Assembly (NCBI GenBank): GCA_947462535.1
Contig: CANHPN010000012.1
Span: forward strand, 1 to 47,099
Source of the DNA: Akkermansiaceae bacterium
Lineage (GTDB): Bacteria > Verrucomicrobiota > Verrucomicrobiia > Verrucomicrobiales > Akkermansiaceae
Length of the DNA: 47,099 nt
Direction: 5' to 3'
Both the position numbers and the translations under genes were made by a program. Positions 23,616-31,200 of the stretch are shown here, piece by piece. The notes beneath the pieces were generated by a model, which was given only the letters and a program-made list of their open reading frames with translations, was not told the origin of the DNA and made no database searches. Every line of letters starts with the position of its first letter. Positions within the stretch are counted from its first letter, which is position 1.

Positions 23616-25127
23616 ATGATTTCAGCGTTTGCCAACACTTGGAAAATCCCCGAATTACGGGACCGGATTCTTTTCACTCTCGCCCTGATCGTCATCATCC
23701 GCCTGGGTGTCCACATCACGCTTCCCGGGGTCGATGCCACGATTATCAAGACGTGGTTGGACAGCATGAAGAACGCGGATCCGAAGAGCCCGGCAGGCGG
23801 CATCACCGCCTTGCTCACGGTGTTCTCCGGTGGCGGTCTCCAACAGGCGGGTATCTTCGCGCTGGGAATCATGCCTTACATTTCCGCTTCGATCATGGTG
23901 CAGTTGATGACCGCGGTCGTGCCGAAGCTTTCGCGCCTCGCCCGCGAGGACGGTGGCCGCCAGAAGATCACGCAATACACCCGTTATATCACCATCGGCA
24001 TCGCCGTCGTCCAGGGGTTCTTCGTTGCGAAATCACTCACCAATCCCGAGAACATTCCTTACATGCAGGGGATTGAGAAATTCGGTACCCTGGTTCCCGA
24101 CCCCTCCTATACCTGGATGGCTCTCACCGTTGTCACCATCGTGGCGGGCACGGTTCTCCTGATGTGGATCGGCGACCAGATCACTGAAAAAGGAATCGGC
24201 AACGGCACTTCCATCATCATTACGGTCAACATCATTTCCGCGCTGCCGGGCGCGTTGGTTCAGGCCTGGAATTACTTTGTTCCCTCGCAAGGAACCGTGG
24301 AGCCGTTCAAAGCCATGTGGATGGTGGTCATGATCGGGCTGTTGCTCGTCGTCATAGCCGCGACCATCGCGATCACCCAGGCCCAGCGCCGGATCGCCGT
24401 GCAATACGCCAAGCGCGTCGTCGGTCGCAAACAGTTCGGCGGCCAGACCCAGTATCTGCCGCTCAAGGTCAACTACGCCGGCGTCATGCCGATCATTTTC
24501 GCCTCCGCAGTGCTTTCACTTCCGCCGCTGATGCTGCAATGGATTCCCGGAGTCTCCGGCCAGCCATGGGCGGTGAAACTTTACGGACAGCTTTCCCAGG
24601 GCGGGATGTGGTTCTATATTCTCGGCGGTATCGGCATTTTCCTCTTCTCGTATTTCTGGGTGGCCATGATGTTCCAACCCTCGCAGATCGCCGAGGATCT
24701 CAAGCGCAACGGCGGCTATATTCCCGGCATCCGTCCTGGCAAGCCGACGGCGGATTTCCTCGATTTCACCATGACGCGCCTCACCTTCGCCGGTGCCTTC
24801 TTCATGGTCGCGTTGTTCGTTCTGCCGGTAATAACTGGCAAAGCCGTCGGGCTTCCTCCGGGTTCGCTCGTCCTCCAGTTTTTCGGCGGTACTTCGCTGT
24901 TGATCATGGTCGGGGTGGTGCTCGACGTGATGCGCCAGGTCGAAACCCAGCTCCTTCAGAAGCACTATGACGGTTTCCTCCGCAAAGGAAAACTCAAGGG
25001 TCGCTACGACCGGCTCAGCCAGACCAGCGGTGCCGCTCCCCGCACGGCGATTGTCTATCTGTGGACCGTGATCGGTATCCTGATCGTGATCGGAAGCGCG
25101 GCCTACATTTACAACAGCGCCCGTTGA
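23616..25127 (+). CDS. secY: Preprotein translocase subunit SecY
   Basis: SecY is the channel of the Sec translocon in the inner membrane. The 503-residue protein shows ten hydrophobic segments by eye. Family motifs are LGIMPYISASIMVQLMTAVVPK in TM2, GIGNGTSIIITVNIIS, the cytosolic loop QRRIAVQYAKRVVGR, YLPLKVNYAGVMPIIFASAV and GTSLLIMVGVVLD. It is about 60 residues longer than E. coli SecY, partly through a loop after TM2 (SLTNPENIPYMQGIEKFGTL). Its TGA overlaps the adk start as TTGA. Confidence 0.98.
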   Translation: MISAFANTWKIPELRDRILFTLALIVIIRLGVHITLPGVDATIIKTWLDSMKNADPKSPAGGITALLTVFSGGGLQQAGIFALGIMPYISASIMVQLMTAVVPKLSRLAREDGGRQKITQYTRYITIGIAVVQGFFVAKSLTNPENIPYMQGIEKFGTLVPDPSYTWMALTVVTIVAGTVLLMWIGDQITEKGIGNGTSIIITVNIISALPGALVQAWNYFVPSQGTVEPFKAMWMVVMIGLLLVVIAATIAITQAQRRIAVQYAKRVVGRKQFGGQTQYLPLKVNYAGVMPIIFASAVLSLPPLMLQWIPGVSGQPWAVKLYGQLSQGGMWFYILGGIGIFLFSYFWVAMMFQPSQIAEDLKRNGGYIPGIRPGKPTADFLDFTMTRLTFAGAFFMVALFVLPVITGKAVGLPPGSLVLQFFGGTSLLIMVGVVLDVMRQVETQLLQKHYDGFLRKGKLKGRYDRLSQTSGAAPRTAIVYLWTVIGILIVIGSAAYIYNSAR

Positions 25128-25789
25128 TCGCTCCCGCCGCCAAGCCGCTCCGCGTTGTCCTGCTAGGGCCTCCGGCCTCCGGTAAAGGCACCCAGGGACG
25201 ACGGCTCGCGGCGAGTCTCGGTCTCGGCTACCTCAGCACCGGCGCGCTGCTCCGGGAGCAAATGGAGATGGAAACCGATCTTGGCAAACAAGCCGAGCCC
25301 ATCCTCGCCCGCGGCGAATATCTGCCGGATGACCTGATGTGTCCCATCCTCGCCGACTGGCTCGCCCGCCAGTCCGGCGGCTGGGTGCTCGATGGCTTTC
25401 CCCGCAGCCTGCCACAGGCGGTTTTCCTCGACGACTGGCTGGCGCGGCACGGATTGAAACTCGACGCGGCGGTTTCCTTGGAAGTTCCGTTCGACCAGCT
25501 TCTCGCCCGCATTCAAAACCGCGTGGAGTGCCCCGAGTGCCGATGGTCCGGCCAGCGCGACCAGCTAACAAGTGGCGGCAAGTGCCCGGTTTGCGGCAGT
25601 TCCGCCGGCCCGCGCGCCGACGACAGCGAGGAGAATTTCCGCAGCCGCCACGCGGAGTTTGTGAATCTCACCCAACCGGTGATCGGTCACTATCGGCAAG
25701 CGGGTCTTCTTTCTTCTTGCGATGCGACGGCCCCCGAGAGTGAAGTAGCTGCCCGGCTACTCCAACTTTTCCCGGTCCGTCCCGCTTGA
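25124..25789 (+). CDS. adk: Adenylate kinase with zinc-type LID
   Basis: Adenylate kinase makes 2 ADP from ATP and AMP in the cytoplasm. TTG 25124 overlaps the secY stop (TTGA) and gives 221 residues, placing the P-loop GPPASGKGT at 15-23, as expected. The AMP-site motif DGFPR is at 90-94. The LID holds C-x2-C (136, 139) and C-x2-C (154, 157), the zinc-binding form seen in Gram-positive and other lineages. The longer frame from 25061 lies within secY and is not needed. Its stop again overlaps a TTG of the map frame. Confidence 0.95.
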   Translation: MIAPAAKPLRVVLLGPPASGKGTQGRRLAASLGLGYLSTGALLREQMEMETDLGKQAEPILARGEYLPDDLMCPILADWLARQSGGWVLDGFPRSLPQAVFLDDWLARHGLKLDAAVSLEVPFDQLLARIQNRVECPECRWSGQRDQLTSGGKCPVCGSSAGPRADDSEENFRSRHAEFVNLTQPVIGHYRQAGLLSSCDATAPESEVAARLLQLFPVRPA

Positions 25790-25816
25790 AATCCTCAATT
25801 CTCAATTTCTGTTTCA
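25788..25816. repeat. CTCAATT word repeat at the adk-map junction
   Basis: AAATCCTCAATTCTCAATTTC directly follows the adk stop and lies inside the frame opened by TTG 25786. It looks like the AT-rich words at 13738-13771 and argues for a later map start. Confidence 0.4.
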
Positions 25817-25821
25817 ACATC

Positions 25822-26625
25822 GTGTCCCGCAGAACCCGTATCCCGATCAAGTCGCCGCGTGAAATCGAGTTCATGCGCAAGGCCGGCGCCATCGCTTCCA
25901 CCATCTTGCAGGCGCTCGCCAAGGAGGTCGCGCCGGGCCGCACCACCGGCGAGATCGACCAGCTGGCCGCGGAGATGATGCGCGAGCTCGATTGCAAAAG
26001 CGCGTTTCTCGGCTACCGCGGCTTCCCCGGCTACACCTGCATTTCCGTCAACGAGGAAGTCGTTCACGGCATCGGCGGAGCCCGCAAGATCCTGCCCGGC
26101 GACATCGTGAAGATCGATGTCGGCATCGTGAAAAGCGGCTTCATCGGCGACAACGCGACCACCGTGGCGGCAGGCGATATTCCGCTAGAAACGAAGCGGC
26201 TTCTCGCCGTCACCGAGCAATCGTTGTTCGAAGCGATCAGTCACGCCCGCGCTGGCAGAAAGCTCGCCGATCTTTGTGGATCGGTGGAGGAATTCACCAA
26301 ACCCCATGGTTTCACGATTGTCCGCGAGTTCGTGGGTCACGGGGTGGGCCGCCGTCTGCACGAGGAGCCGCAAGTTCCCAACTACCGCCCGCAAGGCAAG
26401 TCGCCCACGCTGATGCCCGGCATGACTTTGGCCATCGAGCCGATGGTCAACGCCGGCGTGCCATCTGTCAGGATCCTGGACGACGGCTGGACGGTCATCA
26501 CCGAGGACCGGAAACCTTCCGCCCATTTCGAGCATACCGTCCTGATCACTTCCGGAGACCCCGAGATTTTGACTTGGCGGCCAAGAGAGGCCCTGCCGGA
26601 AATGCTGGGCCTGCCGCCTTGGTAA
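25822..26625 (+). CDS. map: Methionine aminopeptidase, type I
   Basis: This enzyme removes the N-terminal Met from new proteins. GTG 25822 (267 residues) gives the usual start SRRTRIPIKSPREIEFMRKAG. Metal ligands are visible as D99 (KIDVG), D110 (GDN), H173 (FVGHGVG), E206 (AIEPMV) and E237 (HFEHTVL), with His 82 in VVHGIG. The alternative TTG 25786 overlaps the adk stop, but its 12 extra residues come from a word repeat. It ends the ribosomal run. The next gene points the other way, so infA and rpmJ do not follow as they do in many genomes. Confidence 0.95.
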   Translation: MSRRTRIPIKSPREIEFMRKAGAIASTILQALAKEVAPGRTTGEIDQLAAEMMRELDCKSAFLGYRGFPGYTCISVNEEVVHGIGGARKILPGDIVKIDVGIVKSGFIGDNATTVAAGDIPLETKRLLAVTEQSLFEAISHARAGRKLADLCGSVEEFTKPHGFTIVREFVGHGVGRRLHEEPQVPNYRPQGKSPTLMPGMTLAIEPMVNAGVPSVRILDDGWTVITEDRKPSAHFEHTVLITSGDPEILTWRPREALPEMLGLPPW

Positions 26626-26658
26626 AACTGGCGGGGCGGAACCGATTCTGGCCGGCTG

Positions 26659-27039
26659 TCAGAACGGGCTCTCGTCGTCGAAATCGTCGTCGCCGCGGAG
26701 ATCAGAGGGGGATGGCTCGCTGCTGGAAACATTGTTGGTTTGGCGTGGCGAAGGCTCTTTAGCCGAACCGCCCGCTTGCGCCGCCTGGATTTTCCAACAG
26801 GCCAGATTGACGAAATATTTTCCGTTGTATTCGTTGCCGCGGATGTCGAAGTTGACTTGCACGTCCTGGCCGAGCTCGAAGGGATCGAGCAGCGGGCACT
26901 TGTCCTTCACGACCTCGAACTTGAGATCCTGCGGGTATTTGTCGGCCGCCGTGGTGACGACGAACTCGCGTTTGGTAAAGCCACTCGCAAAACTCTGGGT
27001 GGTGCCGATCCATTTTAATTTGCCTGCGGTTTCGTACAT
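26659..27039 (-). CDS. DUF3127 family OB-fold protein with SSB-like acidic tail
   Basis: The 126-residue protein matches the DUF3127 pattern: GKLKWIGTTQSFASGFTKRE, FVVTTAADKYPQDLKFEVV, then FELGQDVQVNFDIRGNEYNG and YFVNLACWKIQ. This is a small OB-like beta fold. After a linker rich in Ser and Pro it ends GDDDFDDESPF, like the acidic tip by which SSB recruits repair proteins. A role on single-stranded DNA is inferred from fold and tail, with no direct proof. It lies 38 bases after the foldase gene on the same strand and may be the last gene of that transcript. It is convergent with map. Confidence 0.8.
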   Translation of the reverse strand: MYETAGKLKWIGTTQSFASGFTKREFVVTTAADKYPQDLKFEVVKDKCPLLDPFELGQDVQVNFDIRGNEYNGKYFVNLACWKIQAAQAGGSAKEPSPRQTNNVSSSEPSPSDLRGDDDFDDESPF

Positions 27040-27077
27040 GACCGGAGTGTCTGAAACCGGGCCGCGATGTCAAACGC

Positions 27078-28223
27078 TCAGGGCCGGCTTTTGGACTGCC
27101 GTCTCGCCAGCGCCCAGCCGGCGAAAAGCGGGCTGAGGATCAAGGCTGCCGCGACCAGCAAAGTGCGCCAATCGACCGGCTCGCTTTTCGGGGCAATCTG
27201 GGAAACTTGAGTTAGATTCCCGGCTGACACCTCGATCTCGGCGGCGTGTGCCTGGCGCAGCGACTTGCGGAAATCTTCGGTGGCCTTGCGGCGTTTGATC
27301 GCTTCGAGGGCGGCGAGGATTTCGGGTTTCGCCTGCTCGAAACCTCGCGGTTCGGCGGGTTTGCGGGCGGTCACTTCGACGAGGTGCCAGCCGAGCTTGG
27401 TGCGGACGAGCGCGGGCTGGTTGGTTTCTAGCGAAAAAACAGGTGCGGCGAAATCGGCGGGCAGGCGCTCGCGGGTCATCCAGCCGAGCGCGCCGCCGCT
27501 GTCTTTGGTAGCGGGGTCCTCGCTGATTTCTTTGGCGAGAGAGTCGAAGTCCTTCTTCTTTTCGGTGAGTTCGACGAGCGCCGCATGGAGCTTCTGCTTC
27601 GCCTCCTCTGGCGGGTGATCGAGCGTGGGGATGAAAATGTGGCGGGCTTCGACGCGCTCGGGCAGGGCGATGGATTGCTGGTTTGCATCGAACCATTTGC
27701 GGGCGTCCTCGTCGGTGACCTTGATGGACTCGCCGACGCGCAGGGCGACGAGCTTTTCCCGCCGGATTCTAGCAGCGAGGCGGTCGCGGAGACCCCGCTC
27801 GTTGGGAATGCCTTGGGATTTCATCGCGGTTTCGAGCTCGCCCTTGCTCTCGAACCGTCCGACGAGGCGGCGCAGGCGCTCGTTGATCTCCTCGTCGCTC
27901 ACGGTGAGCGGCGGGTCGAGTTCCTTGACTTGGAGGCGCAGCAACTCGTGGTCGATGAGTTCTTCCAGCGCGGCGGCGCGGATGGTCGCGGGATCCGCGG
28001 CCGGATTTCCTTCGAGCCAGAGTTTCTCGCTTACCGCGCGATCGAGCTGGCTGCGGGTGATCGGGTGGCCGGCGACGCGGGCGACGATGTCCGGCCTCGG
28101 CTGCCTGATAGCCTCGATGGATTGGCGGAGCGGCCCGTTGAAAATGAGAAGGTCTGCAACCAGATAGGCGAGGACCGCGCCATAGATGGCGAGCCGGAGA
28201 CTGGATCTACCGAGTGGGAACAT
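27078..28223 (-). CDS. Membrane-anchored parvulin-type peptidyl-prolyl isomerase
   Basis: ATG at 28223 gives 381 residues. An N-terminal anchor lies at about 10-28 (RLAIYGAVLAYLVADLLIF). A SurA-N-like helical region (about 45-185) begins VARVAGHPITRSQLDRAV. The parvulin domain (about 191-288) has EARHIFIP, DFDSLAKEISEDPATKDSGG, LGWMTRERLPADF and KLGWHLVEV, the usual conserved blocks. A second hydrophobic segment lies near the C-terminus (about 353-373, LLVAAALILSPLFAGWALA), followed by Arg/Lys. It should fold exported proteins. It starts 22 bases after the macroglobulin gene, so the two are probably cotranscribed. Confidence 0.87.
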   Translation of the reverse strand: MFPLGRSSLRLAIYGAVLAYLVADLLIFNGPLRQSIEAIRQPRPDIVARVAGHPITRSQLDRAVSEKLWLEGNPAADPATIRAAALEELIDHELLRLQVKELDPPLTVSDEEINERLRRLVGRFESKGELETAMKSQGIPNERGLRDRLAARIRREKLVALRVGESIKVTDEDARKWFDANQQSIALPERVEARHIFIPTLDHPPEEAKQKLHAALVELTEKKKDFDSLAKEISEDPATKDSGGALGWMTRERLPADFAAPVFSLETNQPALVRTKLGWHLVEVTARKPAEPRGFEQAKPEILAALEAIKRRKATEDFRKSLRQAHAAEIEVSAGNLTQVSQIAPKSEPVDWRTLLVAAALILSPLFAGWALARRQSKSRP

Positions 28224-28245
28224 GGAAGGTGAGACGGGATTCGGG

Positions 28246-31200
28246 CTATTTCGTGGTGAATACCCGTGAGGCGGAGAGGGCGAAGTTTTCCGGGTCATAC
28301 ATCGACTCGACCTTGGCGGGCGGGGCAGTGGCTTGGCCGGCGACGGTGCAGCGGGCGAGGTAGGTGAGGGTATAGGTGCCTTTCCGCCAGACTTCATCGA
28401 GGAAAAACGAGGCGCGGTCGCTGCGGAGTTCGGAGTGGCTGACGTTCCAATCGTTCTCGCTGGTGCGGATCCCGACAGCGGCGCGTTGGGATTTGAAGTC
28501 GGTGTTGACGGTTTCAAAAACGGCGGGCAGCGGGTCCTCGATGACGAGATAGCGCGTGTTGTCCTTGGGCAGGGTGACGCGGAGCGAGACGCGGATGAGG
28601 TCGCCGACCCGTGGTTCTATCAGGATTTGCGCGGAGCCGTCGGCGTTGACCCGCTCGTAGATGCGGTCGATGGAAAGGCCGTTAGTCGCGACAGGCTGGA
28701 TCGGCGCGATCTGCGGTTTGGCGGCGATTTTCAGCCGGACGAAGGCGCTTTGGTCGGCGGTGAGGTCGAGTTTGAGATCGGGGGTGAGCTTGAAGGAGCG
28801 CGCGGCGGCGGGCTGATCCCGGGTGAGGGAAATCGTTTCCGTGCCGGTCGCGGTTTCGAAGGTTAGATTGACAGGCTGGTCGCTGAGTTGCTGTTTTCCG
28901 GCGTATCCGGCCATGGCGAGGAGGCTCCAGCCGTTCGCCCAGGTCGTGCGCCAGTGGCCGTAGGGGTTGCGCTCGTTGAGCATGCGGTCGAGGGCTTTGG
29001 TGGGTTCCGGGCCTTTGGGATCGACGGCGAGCCAGGCGATGAGGTTGTAGGCGTCGGCGGCGGACCAAGGCATCCAGTCGTCGTTCCTGAGCTTGAAGGC
29101 GACGTTGGAGGTGAGGACGGATTTCGCGATGGAGAGATTGGCTGGGTTGTCTTTCTCCTCGGCGGCGATGGCGGTGGCGAGCAGGCAGCGGGCGCTGGGT
29201 GTTAGCTCGGCGATGCGGTCGACGAGTGAATTCCGATAGGCGGGCTGCGGCGATCCGCCGAGCGCGAGGACGAGCAGGGCGCGGGCGTGGGTTTCGAGCG
29301 CTTGGGCGGACTTCTCAGCGGCGATACCGCGCAGGCTTTCGATGAGGTTCTTCTTGAGCGACTCAATGGCGGAGTCCGGGACGTCCGCGCCCTTTTCAGC
29401 GGCTAACATCAGTCCCATGCCGGCATAGGCGGTGGCCCATGGCGCGGAATCGGTGCCGTCGGGCCAGTAGCTAAACGCGCCGTCGGGTAGCTGCATCGAT
29501 AGCAGGCGATCGGCTCCGGCCTGGATGGCGGCTTGGACTTTTTTCTCCGGGATTTTTGCGAAGCCCGGGATGACCGGGCTGAGTTCCTTCACGGTGAGCC
29601 ACGGGATCAGCGAGGAGGTGGATTGCTCGATGCAACCGTAGGGATAGTGGAGCAGGAAATCGACGGAGCCGCCGGCTTCGACGAGCGGGGAGCGGGAGAA
29701 TTCGAGGTCGATCTCGCCGCTGCCGTCTAGCAAGTTCCCGTCGAGCTGGCTGCGGAGGTTTTGTTTCGCGCCGGGTTTGTCGAGATTGACGAGCTTCATC
29801 TGGCGGAGCAGCGGCATCGGGTATTGGACGGGGAAGCGGGATTCGACGGCGTCTGACAGATTGCGTTTCAGGACGGGTGTTAGCTCGCCGCTACTCAGGG
29901 AAACCGGGGTGGCTTGGAAGGTGAGGATGGCTTCGCCGGTGGTCTCGGCGCGTGTCGGGAAGATGACGGTGGTCGATGCGCCGGGTGCGAGCGTGACGGT
30001 CTCGGCGGTGGAGCCGGTTGCGACGGCGCAGGGAGTTTCCGGACCGTTGGCGGTGCTGAATTTGATTTCCCAGGTGCCGGTGAAGGTGGAGGCGTTCTGG
30101 ACGAGGACCTGGGTATTGAAGGTGTCCGCTTGGTTGGCGAAGCGCGGGGTTTTCGGCTCCAGCATGAGGTCTTTTTTCACGACGATGGACGACTCGGCGT
30201 GGCCAAATCTAGCGGAATTCTGATGGGCGACGGCGATCAGGCGGTAGCGGGTGAGCGTGTCGGGAAGCTTGAAGCTGTGGCTGAATTTCCCGGCGGCATT
30301 GGTGACGAGCGCGGGTGCCCAAGTGGCGCAAGGATTGAAGTTTTTCCGCAGGAGATCGGCGAGTTTGTCGAGGTTGCCGCCGCCACCGATGAAGAATCCC
30401 TTGTTGGAGAAGGATTGTTTTTCCGGGTCTTCGGAGATGAAGGTCTGGAAGGACGTGCCGGAATCCACGGTGAGGATGCGGGGCGTGTAAAAGTAGTCCA
30501 TGGGCTTCGGCGTCTCGTAGCCCATGACGGCGAGCGTGCCTTCGTCTTCGGCGTAAAAGGTGACCTCAGCTCCGGCGGCGGGCTTGCCGTCGGCGAGGGT
30601 GATGCTTCCTGTTAGCGTGACTTCGTCGCCGGGGCGGTAGGATGGCGCGGGTGTTTCGAGGTGCACGGCGAGCTTGTCACGGAGGTTTTCCACGATGAGC
30701 TCGCAGTAGCCGAGTCGGAGCTGGGGCTCCTTGAGCTCGCGGGCGGATTCCTTCGCGCCCTTTACGATGAGGACCGAAATGTAGGCGTTAGGCGCGTCGT
30801 CGGCGGTGAGCGGAACTTCGATGACCGGCTTGTCGGCCTTGAGCTGGACGGAGAAGGTGCGGAGGACTTTCTCGCGCTCCACGGTGACGAGGGCGGTGCC
30901 TTCGATGGGCGTTAGGACGAGCACGCGCGCGGTCTCGCCGGGCTTGTAGGATTTTTTCTCGGCGACCATTTTCACGCGCAGGCCGTCTTCGTAGAGCCAT
31001 GGGAATTCATTGGTTCCATAGACATGAAAATAGGTGACGGTGGCGAAGGCGCGGCCATCGGGGTCGGTGCCGCGGAGGGTCAGGAAATGGCGGCCGTTGG
31101 ACTTCGGCGTGACTGTGAAGGCGGTGCCTTGACCAGCGGAAGCGGCGGGGTCGAGGGTGAGCTCCTCGCTGCTGACGGATTCCTCCTCGACGTTGTTTCG

